A program made the translations under genes and the position numbers. Positions 18,289 through 26,324 of a stretch of 44,543 nucleotides of DNA are shown here, piece by piece (positions within the stretch are counted from its first letter, which is position 1; each line of letters begins with the position of its first letter). The stretch covers positions 1 through 44,543 of the forward strand of contig CAIPLT010000052.1 in NCBI GenBank assembly GCA_903865935.1. The letters run 5' to 3'. The stretch is from Caldifarciminota bacterium. GTDB lineage: Bacteria > Hydrothermota > Tepidihabitantia > Tepidihabitantales > CAIPLT01. Under the pieces are notes generated by a model. It was given only the letters and a program-made list of their open reading frames with translations. It had not been told where the DNA came from and searched no databases.

Positions 18289-18564
18289 TTCCCTTATTCC
18301 CTTTTATATCCCCTGCTAAATATGCTATTTTGCGTCCTATTCAAACTACTGATATGTATCCTGAGAATTTCCGTGATGTATGTTGTGTTTGTTGCCAATT
18401 TATGCTTCGTATTATATATCAACTTAGATGGTGAAATAAATAACCTAATAAATTCAGAACTAAACTCCTTACTAAATCGCTAAATTACTCTCTTGCTTTA
18501 TGCTCTTCTACATCCCAAACTCAATACCCCCCACTATACAGGTATGTTGCTACTTTTCACGCCT
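18289..18564. repeat. degenerate 12-bp periodic array 2
   Basis: The core at 18301-18540 divides exactly into 20 consecutive 12-mers, such as CTTTTATATCCC, GTATTATATATC, CTAATAAATTCA and TTACTAAATCGC. Position 5 is T in 18 of 20 units, position 6 is A in 12, and position 12 is C in 13, far above base composition. A 71-codon frame (18268-18483) covers it but shows only the four-residue rhythm expected from the DNA period, so no gene is called. The rest of the gap (18565-18688) shows no further feature. Confidence 0.7.
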
Positions 18565-18688
18565 TACGCTATATGCAACAATAGGTTACGGCAAAATTTC
18601 GCTTAAATTTTATGTTACATGCGTGTAACATTTCCTATAGCTACAAATATTTGAACTCTTAAAATAGCATGAGAATTCCATCGCACTT

Positions 18689-19777
18689 TTACTCTACTCT
18701 TACTAATTTTCTTCGCTTCTCCAATACCGAAATAAACGCGTCAATACGGGTATTAAATCCTGTTTCACTTGTTTGTTCATCCAGACCAATATCTAAATAC
18801 GGAATATTTTTATCACGGCTGATTTTTTGCAGTACTGGTTGCACCGCAGTGCTTGACATACAGCCAAATGGATGCAGACAAATTATGCCATCATAACCTT
18901 GTTGTGCGGCAAGTAAGCTGTAACCAACCGCATTTTCATCTTCTCCTCCGACATTGTATTTCCAATAAGGATGTGCTAATTTTTTTATCAGCTTTCTTTC
19001 TTGATTGCCTAATCTTATTGAATGAAATCCGAGCCACTTGTGGGCAGTCAAAAATGGGTCAACTAAAATCCCGTTCTCTCCTAATACTTGAATTAAATTG
19101 AAATTAACAAAAGGTTCAACTACGCAGTACGACTCGCCAACAATTTTTATCTTTAAAGGCTGACGTGATAAATCTTTTTTAATAGTATTAACATCGCTAA
19201 CAAATCGTTTCTTTAATTGCTTCATTTCCTTTACTGAAGTAATTTTATCTAATGCCCTTAAGTATCGGTCGAGAATTCTTGTCATAAATCCTTTTTCTAT
19301 TTCATAAGGTCGGATATTTCGAGCCGTTTGCTCGATGAATTCCATAACAGATGATTTATTATATGCTCGGTAAATCGCTTCAAGTATTGCTTTCGTTGTA
19401 AGTATATCGCTGTTTTTATTCAAACTTTTTATTGTCCGATAATGCTCCCAAAATTTGTGCCCAGCGACATCGATTCGGTCGAATTTATAACCTAAATCCT
19501 TCAGGATATAGCAATAGAGCCGTCCGTAATATCCGAACCGACACGACCAGACATCACTGGGATGAATTACTGTATCTGCGCCCATATCCATTGCTTTGAT
19601 AATATTACCTAAGGTCAATTTGAACGGAATGCACATTGTTTCCGTTGCCAGACGGGCGCCTAAATTTAATGTTTTATTATTTGGTGGAGGAGGAACAACT
19701 AACTCAATACCCAAACCGCTGAAAAGCGTGCGCAATGGTATATAGATATTACCCATGTACGCAAAAGCAGCTTTCAT
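18689..19777 (-). CDS. acyl-CoA-dehydratase-activase-related Fe-S protein, second of a pair
   Basis: 362 residues. It resembles the C-terminal/DUF2229-type portion of 2-hydroxyacyl-CoA dehydratase activases and the dehydratase alpha/beta subunits. It has Cys in ETMCIPFK, PSDVWSCRFG and HPFGCMSSTAVQP, candidate [4Fe-4S] ligands. The C-terminal LDEQTSETGFNTRIDAF is shared with the neighbour (DEHTAQEGVQTRLESF). The ASKHA-type ATPase domain of true activases is missing. It lies 42 nt after the related gene 19820-20803, and both are likely in one transcript. The two probably form a heteromeric Fe-S complex, but substrate and reaction are unknown. No Shine-Dalgarno sequence is obvious. Confidence 0.75.
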   Translation of the reverse strand: MKAAFAYMGNIYIPLRTLFSGLGIELVVPPPPNNKTLNLGARLATETMCIPFKLTLGNIIKAMDMGADTVIHPSDVWSCRFGYYGRLYCYILKDLGYKFDRIDVAGHKFWEHYRTIKSLNKNSDILTTKAILEAIYRAYNKSSVMEFIEQTARNIRPYEIEKGFMTRILDRYLRALDKITSVKEMKQLKKRFVSDVNTIKKDLSRQPLKIKIVGESYCVVEPFVNFNLIQVLGENGILVDPFLTAHKWLGFHSIRLGNQERKLIKKLAHPYWKYNVGGEDENAVGYSLLAAQQGYDGIICLHPFGCMSSTAVQPVLQKISRDKNIPYLDIGLDEQTSETGFNTRIDAFISVLEKRRKLVRVE

Positions 19778-19819
19778 TTTTTAGCTAATCTTTGAATCGT
19801 TGCAATCTTCCAGTCATTT

Positions 19820-20803
19820 TTATTTTCGTGTCAACAAATCAATGAATGATTCAAGTCGGGTTTGTACCCCCTCTTGAGCGGTGTGCTCGTCAAATAAAAG
19901 TGTTAAACTCGGAATATTATGAAAACTTAATAATTCTTTATTGATAATCTCTGATACAACCGATGAAGTTCCACAGGAAAAACTAAATGCAAAAAGTACA
20001 CCCGAAACTAATTTCTGGTTAAGAAAGTATGCAGTACTGCCGATAATATCCTGTTCATATAACCAATGTATGTCAGCAAAATTCGTGATTTCGTCATTAA
20101 TTGCTGATTTGCAGACACAACTTACTGGCAGAGCACTCACCCCCATCTTCCCGATTGTATCAAATAACGAATGACTGAGCAAATCGTCATAAATTAGATA
20201 TGGATGTCCGATTAGAGCGATTCTGGGAGTCTGAGTATTTGTTGGAATATTAATACTGGAAATTTCCTTGTTAAAGATTTCCGATGTTTTTATCCCGTTC
20301 AATAGCAGATTGTCATATCGGTCTTTTTCGATAAGGGCGGATTGCCACGCGCCCTGTATCATTTTCTTGTCTCTACTAAAAAGTTGACCTGCATTGAGAA
20401 ATGATTGTTGCTGGTTCATTATCCGCTCGTCAATCACGAGGTCGATGATTTGCGGTAGGTCACTGAATATTGATTTAACCATATCTGGAAGTCCAATTGC
20501 TTTTGGGCAACCAAATTTCAATGAGCGTTTAGTTTGGTGTAATGTGTGTTGAGCATTAAGACAGACCATTCTCGGCACTAAAATATAATCCGCTTTGTCT
20601 TTTAAATATGCGATATGTCCAAGAAAGGCTTTAACCGGTAAACAAATCTCTGCTGGTGCATTTCTTATTCCATCTTCCAGTATCTTTTTTGTAGTTGATG
20701 GTGACAAAACAATTTCACAGCCTAAGTTTTCGAAAAACTTCTGCCACAACGGATAATGATAATAACTATATAATGATCGAGCGACCCCTATTTTAATGCT
20801 CAT
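19820..20803 (-). CDS. acyl-CoA-dehydratase-activase-related Fe-S protein (DUF2229-like), first of a pair
   Basis: 327 residues beginning MSIKIGVARSLYSYYHYPLW, the start style of DUF2229 proteins (GIPRxLxxYExxPxW). Conserved Cys occur in APAEICLPVK, PRMVCLN, KFGCPKA and SFSCGTSSVV, consistent with a [4Fe-4S] cluster. The C terminus DEHTAQEGVQTRLESFIDLL matches the downstream neighbour, so the two genes look like related subunits. No ATPase domain is present. The promoter puts the -10 box just 5 nt before the ATG, predicting a leaderless mRNA. Assignment to the superfamily is fairly secure; the biochemical role is not. Confidence 0.8.
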   Translation of the reverse strand: MSIKIGVARSLYSYYHYPLWQKFFENLGCEIVLSPSTTKKILEDGIRNAPAEICLPVKAFLGHIAYLKDKADYILVPRMVCLNAQHTLHQTKRSLKFGCPKAIGLPDMVKSIFSDLPQIIDLVIDERIMNQQQSFLNAGQLFSRDKKMIQGAWQSALIEKDRYDNLLLNGIKTSEIFNKEISSINIPTNTQTPRIALIGHPYLIYDDLLSHSLFDTIGKMGVSALPVSCVCKSAINDEITNFADIHWLYEQDIIGSTAYFLNQKLVSGVLFAFSFSCGTSSVVSEIINKELLSFHNIPSLTLLFDEHTAQEGVQTRLESFIDLLTRK

Positions 20804-20808
20804 ATCAA

Positions 20809-20836
20809 AGTATATATTTAATTAATTATTAGTCAA
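20809..20836 (-). promoter_or_regulatory. promoter of the Fe-S protein pair, predicted leaderless
   Basis: Minus strand: TTGACT (20831-20836), 16-bp spacer, TATACT (20809-20814), then 5 nt (TTGAT) to ATG 20803. There is no room for a ribosome-binding site. Confidence 0.75.
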
Positions 20837-20875
20837 TAAGTTAGGACTTAATTCTTTCTGCGATATATTTTAATA

Positions 20876-20904
20876 TTGACTAATTAATAAAATATTATTA
20901 AGAT
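20876..20904 (+). promoter_or_regulatory. promoter of tRNA-Pro
   Basis: TTGACT (20876-20881), 17-bp spacer, TAAGAT (20899-20904). Initiation is predicted at about 20911, at the tRNA 5' end. Confidence 0.65.
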
Positions 20905-20911
20905 GAGATAG

Positions 20912-20986
<75 letters not shown>

Positions 20987-20998
20987 TTCCTTTTTTAA

Positions 20999-21030
20999 AA
21001 GATTTTAAGATTGAAAGATTATAAAATTAT
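20999..21030. repeat. 8-bp AAGATTNN tandem repeat, four units
   Basis: Units AAGATTTT, AAGATTGA, AAGATTAT and AAAATTAT follow each other without gaps between tRNA-Pro and the pheS stop. This is the same family as the tandem repeat at the tolB start (11371-11402). Confidence 0.6.
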
Positions 21031-21040
21031 TATCTGTGGC

Positions 21041-22051
21041 TTAAAATTGTTGGATAAAACGTATATCGTTTTCGTAAAATAACCGAATATCATCAATACG
21101 GTATTTTACCATTGCAACTCTTTCAACTCCCATACCAAATGCATAACCCGAATATTTTTCTGAATCATACCCGACATTTTCCAAAACTGCTGGATGTACC
21201 ATTCCTGACCCGAGAATTTCCAGCCATCCGGTATTTTTACAGGTTTTACAACCAGCCCCGTCACATATCACACATGATATAGCAATATCCGCGCTTGGCT
21301 CGGTGAACGGGAAATAAGACGGTGTGAATCTTACTTTGACATTCTCACCAAACATCTTTCGGCAGAACATTTCCAATGTACCTTTCAATTCTGCCAGACT
21401 GACATTTTCATCAACATAAAGTCCTTCGACCTGGTGAAACACAGGTGCATGCGACGCATCAAATGCATCGGGTCTGAACACCCGACCTGGTGCAATAATC
21501 CGAACTGGCGGTTTCTGCTTTTCCATGACCCTGATTTGCACCGGTGAAGTATGACTGCGCAATAGATATTTATCATCAAGATAAAAACAGGCAATCTGGT
21601 CGCGGGCCGGATGGTCTTCGGGAAAGTTGAGCGCCGCGTAATTATACCATTCGGTCTCGATTTCCGGACCTAATTTTTCCTCAAAACCCATCCCGACAAA
21701 AATTTCAACTATCTCATCTAGGACCTGTGTTATCGGATGTTTGTGACCGAGCCAGGATTTTCTGCCCGGCAGCGTTAAGTCAACCTGACTGCCGGCTTCA
21801 TTCATTTCTTTTTGCTGATTAAGCTCGGTTTTCTTTTGCTCAAGAAGCTCGTTAAACAACTGCTTTGCCGTATTTGCTAATTTACCCTGAGTTCGCCGTT
21901 TCTCTTCAGCTAAACCAGCCAGTTCTTTTAAGAAATTAGTAAGCAGTCCTTTGCGACCCAGATACTTGATTCGAACCGCTTCCAGTTCTTCTAAGGATTT
22001 TACTCCTTTTATCTCCTGCTCTGATTCTTGTTTAAGCGCTTCGATATCCAT
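21041..22051 (-). CDS. pheS: phenylalanyl-tRNA synthetase alpha subunit
   Basis: 336 residues from ATG 22051; a TTG at 22060 would add three residues. The N-terminal coiled coil (about 1-85) that binds tRNA is followed by the class II catalytic core. Motif 1 region GFEEKLGPEIETEWYNYAALN, motif 2 around RAFRPDAFDASHAPVFHQVEG (present here as PGRVFRPD...FHQVEG) and motif 3 GMGVERVAMVKY are visible. A C-rich insert (CVICDGAGCKTCKNTGW, about 255-271) is typical of many bacterial PheS. It charges tRNA-Phe together with PheT; pheT is not next to it, since tRNA-Pro and unrelated genes follow. It is last in the thrS-infC-rpmI-rplT-pheS operon. Confidence 0.97.
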   Translation of the reverse strand: MDIEALKQESEQEIKGVKSLEELEAVRIKYLGRKGLLTNFLKELAGLAEEKRRTQGKLANTAKQLFNELLEQKKTELNQQKEMNEAGSQVDLTLPGRKSWLGHKHPITQVLDEIVEIFVGMGFEEKLGPEIETEWYNYAALNFPEDHPARDQIACFYLDDKYLLRSHTSPVQIRVMEKQKPPVRIIAPGRVFRPDAFDASHAPVFHQVEGLYVDENVSLAELKGTLEMFCRKMFGENVKVRFTPSYFPFTEPSADIAISCVICDGAGCKTCKNTGWLEILGSGMVHPAVLENVGYDSEKYSGYAFGMGVERVAMVKYRIDDIRLFYENDIRFIQQF

Positions 22052-22086
22052 ACTTATCAACTGATTATAAAACTAAAAAACAGTGA

Positions 22087-22437
22087 TTATTTTATATTCA
22101 ATGATTCAACCAGACTTTTGAAGTCTTCCGGACTTCGGATTGCCAGCTCGGATAACGACTTGCGGTCCATCTCAATATTGTTTAATTTTAATGCATGGAT
22201 GAACTTGCTGTAACTCAATTCAAATGGTTTGAGCGCGGCATTGATTCGGATAATAAATAAAGAACGGTAAGTCCGTTTCTTTCTTTTTCGTTCCTTGTAT
22301 GCCGATCGCCCTGCTTTCATTACCTGCATACGAGCGGTCTTGTACAGTTTCGATTTTGCGCCCCAATAACCTTTTGCTCGCTTGAGCCATTTTTTTCTGC
22401 GTTTCCGTGTTGCTGGTCCAGTTTTTACACGCGGCAT
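22087..22437 (-). CDS. rplT: large-subunit ribosomal protein bL20
   Basis: 116 residues, the normal length. It starts MPRVKTGPATRKRRKKWLKR, the classic basic bL20 N terminus, and a GGAG site lies before the ATG. bL20 binds 23S rRNA during early 50S assembly and in some bacteria represses its own operon by binding mRNA. It lies 23 nt after rpmI and 35 nt before pheS, in the conserved infC-rpmI-rplT order. Confidence 0.98.
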   Translation of the reverse strand: MPRVKTGPATRKRRKKWLKRAKGYWGAKSKLYKTARMQVMKAGRSAYKERKRKKRTYRSLFIIRINAALKPFELSYSKFIHALKLNNIEMDRKSLSELAIRSPEDFKSLVESLNIK

Positions 22438-22460
22438 TTTTTCTCCTTTATATTTTTATT

Positions 22461-22658
22461 TCACTTATAGCCGGGAAGCAACCGTTCCATCTTTTTGGTA
22501 AAAGTTTTATCAACGATTCTTGCGTTCAAAAGACTGCGTTTACGCGCTCTGGTCTTGGAACTTGCCAGATGTCTTTTACCTGCTTTGCGACGGCTGAATT
22601 TCCCGCGCGCAGTTACTTTAATACGTTTTTTTAACGAACTTAATGATTTTTGTTTCAT
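22461..22658 (-). CDS. rpmI: large-subunit ribosomal protein bL35
   Basis: 65 residues, the normal length, starting MKQKSLSSLKKRIKVTARGK with KAGKRHLASSKT and RKRSL motifs typical of bL35. Its ATG overlaps the infC stop as ATGA, so translation of the two is coupled. It is a small basic structural protein of the 50S subunit. Confidence 0.97.
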   Translation of the reverse strand: MKQKSLSSLKKRIKVTARGKFSRRKAGKRHLASSKTRARKRSLLNARIVDKTFTKKMERLLPGYK

Positions 22659-23173
22659 TTTGGTAAAAACATTACTTGAATAAATAGTCTTCCTTCACCG
22701 AACGTTCTAGGATTACTTTCAATTGTTGCAAATGGTTTTAAATCTTCAATCACTCGTCGTATTACTGCCATACCTAAATCCTTATGCAGGATTTCGCGAC
22801 CACGTAATACCAGTGAAACGCGCACCCGGTCACGGTCGGTAAGGAATTCTTTTATTTTATTTAATTTTACCTGATAATCGTTTTCGCTGATTTTCATCCT
22901 GAATCGTATTTCGCGTACGCTGGTAGTATGCTGTTTCTTCTTCAATTCTTTTGCTTTGCTCTTCAGTTCGTAGAGATATTTGCCTAAATTCATTATCCCG
23001 CAAACTGGCGGTTCGGAATTAGGCGATATTTCAACTAAGTCTAAATCCTGAGTTCTCGCTATTCGTATCGCTTCTTTGGTTGGCATAATACCCATCATTT
23101 GTTTGTCCGCTCCCACTAATCTAACGAAAGGAGTTCGGATTGATTCGTTTGCTCTTGGTCTATTGTCTTTTAT
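22655..23173 (-). CDS. infC: translation initiation factor IF-3, AUA start codon
   Basis: 172 residues if started at the ATA codon 23173-23171. The only standard start in frame (GTG 23116) would remove the N-terminal part, which continues upstream as IKDNRPRANESIRTPFVRLVG and matches the normal IF-3 N terminus. A GGAGG site (23181-23185), overlapping the end of thrS, sits 7 nt before the ATA. The N domain contains DLVEISPNSEPPVC, the linker is lysine-rich, and the C domain has the usual RVSLVLRGRE segment. IF-3 checks start codons. An AUA/AUU start on its own gene is the known autoregulation device of infC (E. coli uses AUU). It begins 4 nt after the thrS stop. Confidence 0.93.
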   Translation of the reverse strand: MKDNRPRANESIRTPFVRLVGADKQMMGIMPTKEAIRIARTQDLDLVEISPNSEPPVCGIMNLGKYLYELKSKAKELKKKQHTTSVREIRFRMKISENDYQVKLNKIKEFLTDRDRVRVSLVLRGREILHKDLGMAVIRRVIEDLKPFATIESNPRTFGEGRLFIQVMFLPK

Positions 23174-23177
23174 AGTA

Positions 23178-25076
23178 CTACCTCCTGTGATTAATGTCGT
23201 CTTTGATACTTTCGACGACTGATTCTAAACTAGTGTTTCCCAAATTACCCTGATGGCGTTTTCGTAAAGCTATTTGATTATTCTCTTTTTCTCTTTTACC
23301 GATGATTAAGATATACGGGATTTTTTCACGTTCTGCTTCACCGATTTTATAACTAATCTTTTCATTTCTGAAATCTTCGGCTACTCTGATATTCTCGGTT
23401 TTTAACTGCTCGATAACCTTTTTCGCATATTCGATTTCCTGTTCAGTAATCGTCATTACTGTCGCCTGAACTGGACTGAGCCAGACTGGAAATGCACCGG
23501 CATAATGTTCAATTAAAATGCCTAAAAATCTTTCCAGGGCACCAAGGATTGCGCGGTGAATCATGAACGGAGTATGATGTTTGCCATCCGCACCCATATA
23601 ATGAATGTTAAATCTTGCTGGTAAGTTGAAATCAAATTGGATTGTCGGGCACTGCCATTCACGACCCAGACTGTCTAAAAGTTTAATGTCAATTTTCGGT
23701 GCATAGAAGGTCGCTTCTCCTTCTCTTGTTGTATAGGACAATCCGGATTTTTCCAAAGCCTTAATCAAGGCCCGCCCGCCCATTTCCCACTGCTCGTCAG
23801 TTCCGACATACTGGTCTTTATGTTTTGGGTCGCGTAAAGATAAATCAATATTAAAATCCTTAAACCCGAAGTCTGACATTATTTTCAATGCCAGCTGCAG
23901 AGTTAAATAAATCTCATCTTCAATCTGTTCTGGAGTGCAGAAGATATGTGCATCATCCTGAGTAAAACCACGCACCCGTAATGCACCATGCATCACGCCC
24001 GAGCGCTCATTTCGATAAACTGTTCCCAGCTCGGCATAACGTATTGGCAATTCCCGATAACTACGAACTGCAGATTGATAAATGAGAATATGTCCGGGAC
24101 AATTCATCGGTTTCAAAGCATACTCTTCTTTTTCTATCATCAGGGTGAACATATTTTCTTTATAATATGAGAAATGACCAGAGGTTTCCCATAGATGTCC
24201 TCGTGCGATATGCGGTGTATAGATTATCTGATAACCTGCTTTGTAATGGGTATTAATCCAGTAATCTTCGATAATTCGACGCATGACGGCACCTTTTGGA
24301 GTCCATAACATTAAACCAGGACCTAACTGCTCGGAAAATAGAAATAACCCTAATTGCGGCCCGAGTTTACGATGGTCGCGTCGTTTGGCATCTTCTACTT
24401 TGGCAATGTATGCGTCTAATTCCTCTTTAGTTGGAAATGAAATACCATAGATCCGCTGGAGCATCACATTGTGTTCATCACCTTTCCAATATGCTCCGGC
24501 AACTGATAATAATTTGAATGACTTAATCAGACCAGTATTTGGAAGGTGTGGCCCCAAGCATAAATCACGGAATCCGTCTTGTTCATAGACTGAAATTTTT
24601 TCGTCTGGCACTTCTAATAAAATCTCTAATTTATAGCTCTCCCCTTTTTCATTAAAGTAGTTCTCAACTTCCTTACGGGATAGAAATTTGTGTACTACAG
24701 GTAGGTTCTTTTTTGCAAGCTCGTGCATCTTTAGTTCGATTTTTTCTAAATCTTTGTCAGTTAATGATTGTTTCAAGTCGAAATCATAGTAGAAACCTTC
24801 ATCGATTGAAGGACCAATCGCCAATTTAACATCAGGAAATAAAAGTTTTACCGCATTAGCCATCAAATGAGAAGTTGAATGCCAGAATATTGATTTACCT
24901 TCTTTTGAGTCAAAATAAATCGGACTGACTTCTGCATCTTCATTAAGCTCAAAAGATAAGTCAACTATCTGACCATTGACCTTCGCTGCTAACGCCTTAG
25001 GGTCAGCTAATATTTCTCCGACTTGCTTATCCGGCTCAACGGTTTTAGTATTATTATCTATAGTAATTTTAATCAT
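23178..25076 (-). CDS. thrS: threonyl-tRNA synthetase
   Basis: 632 residues, the usual length. The N-terminal TGS domain (about 1-62) is followed by the editing domain with HSTSHLMANAV (an HxxxH motif near 66-76) and a Cys/His pair further on. The class II core includes MNCPGHILIY with a zinc-ligand Cys, the motif 2 loop region RNERSGVMHGALRVRGFTQDD, and the C-terminal anticodon-binding domain (after about 540). It attaches threonine to tRNA-Thr and removes mischarged serine. It is first in the thrS-infC-rpmI-rplT-pheS unit, and the last codons double as the infC Shine-Dalgarno site. Confidence 0.98.
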   Translation of the reverse strand: MIKITIDNNTKTVEPDKQVGEILADPKALAAKVNGQIVDLSFELNEDAEVSPIYFDSKEGKSIFWHSTSHLMANAVKLLFPDVKLAIGPSIDEGFYYDFDLKQSLTDKDLEKIELKMHELAKKNLPVVHKFLSRKEVENYFNEKGESYKLEILLEVPDEKISVYEQDGFRDLCLGPHLPNTGLIKSFKLLSVAGAYWKGDEHNVMLQRIYGISFPTKEELDAYIAKVEDAKRRDHRKLGPQLGLFLFSEQLGPGLMLWTPKGAVMRRIIEDYWINTHYKAGYQIIYTPHIARGHLWETSGHFSYYKENMFTLMIEKEEYALKPMNCPGHILIYQSAVRSYRELPIRYAELGTVYRNERSGVMHGALRVRGFTQDDAHIFCTPEQIEDEIYLTLQLALKIMSDFGFKDFNIDLSLRDPKHKDQYVGTDEQWEMGGRALIKALEKSGLSYTTREGEATFYAPKIDIKLLDSLGREWQCPTIQFDFNLPARFNIHYMGADGKHHTPFMIHRAILGALERFLGILIEHYAGAFPVWLSPVQATVMTITEQEIEYAKKVIEQLKTENIRVAEDFRNEKISYKIGEAEREKIPYILIIGKREKENNQIALRKRHQGNLGNTSLESVVESIKDDINHRR

Positions 25077-25089
25077 TTTTGTAAAAGTT

Positions 25090-25117
25090 ATGATACCTAT
25101 AATTTACTAAATGTCAA
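25090..25117 (-). promoter_or_regulatory. promoter of the thrS-infC-rpmI-rplT-pheS operon
   Basis: Minus strand: TTGACA (25112-25117), 16-bp spacer, TATCAT (25090-25095), then 13 nt to ATG 25076. The leader would be about 6-7 nt with no Shine-Dalgarno sequence, too short for a T-box or thrS-type operator. Confidence 0.75.
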
Positions 25118-25130
25118 TATCTGGAGTTTT

Positions 25131-26306
25131 CTATTGATTGATATGAATTATTTTTGCCCCTGGAATCCCGTTAAAATTTGTTGATGATGCAATAGTATAT
25201 GCACCAACTTTATCGGCGATTAAAAGATCATTTAAATCAAGCTCTCCTGGCAGCTGCTCGCTGGTCGAAATTTTATCAAAACTGTCGCAGGTCGGTCCAG
25301 CAATCGTACAGACTTCAATCTTGCCTTTGTTTATATCTTTAGCAAAAGGACGAAAATGATATACACAATGGTCAAAAACAACGCCGGAGAATGTGTGATA
25401 TACACCATCATTGATATAATAAAATCTTTTACCGTCACGTCGCGATTTGCCCTGGATTCGGGCAATACTGGTTGCTGCATCACCAACAATAAATCTACCC
25501 GGCTCTGCTATAACCTCAAAACCTTTGTTAAAAAGTCGGTCGATTTCTGTATTAATAATTTCCGCTAATTTTTCAAATGCCGGCACCTCATCGGTATAGG
25601 ATGTCGGAAAACCGCCACCAATATCCAGAACTTTATTATGATTATCAAGCCTGCCCATTCTCAGTCCTTTTCGTTCCGCTTCTTCAAATATTTCTGCAGC
25701 AATGGTAAAAGCATCAACATAATTATTAAAATTAGTACACTGGCTGCCGACGTGAAAACTTAAACCCTCAACATTAAGACCCATATCAAATGCCGCTTTT
25801 ATTAAACCCACTGCTTCACCAGGTGCCGCGCCAAATTTTCCGCTCATTTCGACCATTGAACCGGTATCCGGTACTTTTACTCTTAAAATTAGACCTGCGA
25901 TATCACAGAACTTTTTTATTTTTTTCAATTCGTCAATATTGTCATAGGCGACTAACGGTTTATATTGTTTTAATTCCTTTAACGTTTCTTCCGGTTTGAT
26001 CGTGTTAGAAAAAATAATTTTATCCCAGATAAAAAAATGCGCATCTTTTTTATCCCAATTTTTAATCAACTGATAAACCTGCAGAAATTCTGACATCGAT
26101 GCGGTGTCAAAGCTAGCACCCAATTTAAACAGTGTATTTATAATTGGTTGCTCAGAGTTTGCTTTTATCGCGTAATAAGTTTGAACTTTTGGCAGATTAG
26201 TTGTAAATCGTTTATAATTATTCCTTATTTTTTCATGGTCAATGATAAATAAAGGTCTTTCGGTACCATGTTCTTTAACAATATCTAAGAGTTTTTTCTC
26301 AACCAT
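25131..26306 (-). CDS. PLP-dependent ornithine-type decarboxylase (alanine-racemase fold)
   Basis: 391 residues. Fold-III decarboxylase motifs occur in order: PLP lysine in YYAIKAN (about 45-51), FDTASMSE, HVGSQ (about 181-185), the phosphate-binding GGGFP, AEPGRF, and the active-site Cys in GPTCDSFD (about 338-345), then a YTIASSTNFNG C-terminal segment. The length and CDSFD fit ornithine/lysine or carboxynorspermidine-type decarboxylases of polyamine synthesis. Arginine-type proteins are longer. The deoxyhypusine-synthase-like gene 18 nt upstream supports a polyamine route (putrescine to homospermidine-like product). AGAGGT lies about 11 nt before the ATG. Confidence 0.87.
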   Translation of the reverse strand: MVEKKLLDIVKEHGTERPLFIIDHEKIRNNYKRFTTNLPKVQTYYAIKANSEQPIINTLFKLGASFDTASMSEFLQVYQLIKNWDKKDAHFFIWDKIIFSNTIKPEETLKELKQYKPLVAYDNIDELKKIKKFCDIAGLILRVKVPDTGSMVEMSGKFGAAPGEAVGLIKAAFDMGLNVEGLSFHVGSQCTNFNNYVDAFTIAAEIFEEAERKGLRMGRLDNHNKVLDIGGGFPTSYTDEVPAFEKLAEIINTEIDRLFNKGFEVIAEPGRFIVGDAATSIARIQGKSRRDGKRFYYINDGVYHTFSGVVFDHCVYHFRPFAKDINKGKIEVCTIAGPTCDSFDKISTSEQLPGELDLNDLLIADKVGAYTIASSTNFNGIPGAKIIHINQ

Positions 26307-26324
26307 TTTATTGTTTTACCTCTT

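Noticed and set aside
18268-18483. 71-codon hydrophobic open frame
   Set aside because: Also covered by a 12-bp array, so the regular leucine spacing is a by-product of the repeat.
23116-23173. GTG 23116 as the infC start
   Set aside because: The conserved IF-3 N terminus continues upstream and the GGAGG site fits the ATA codon.
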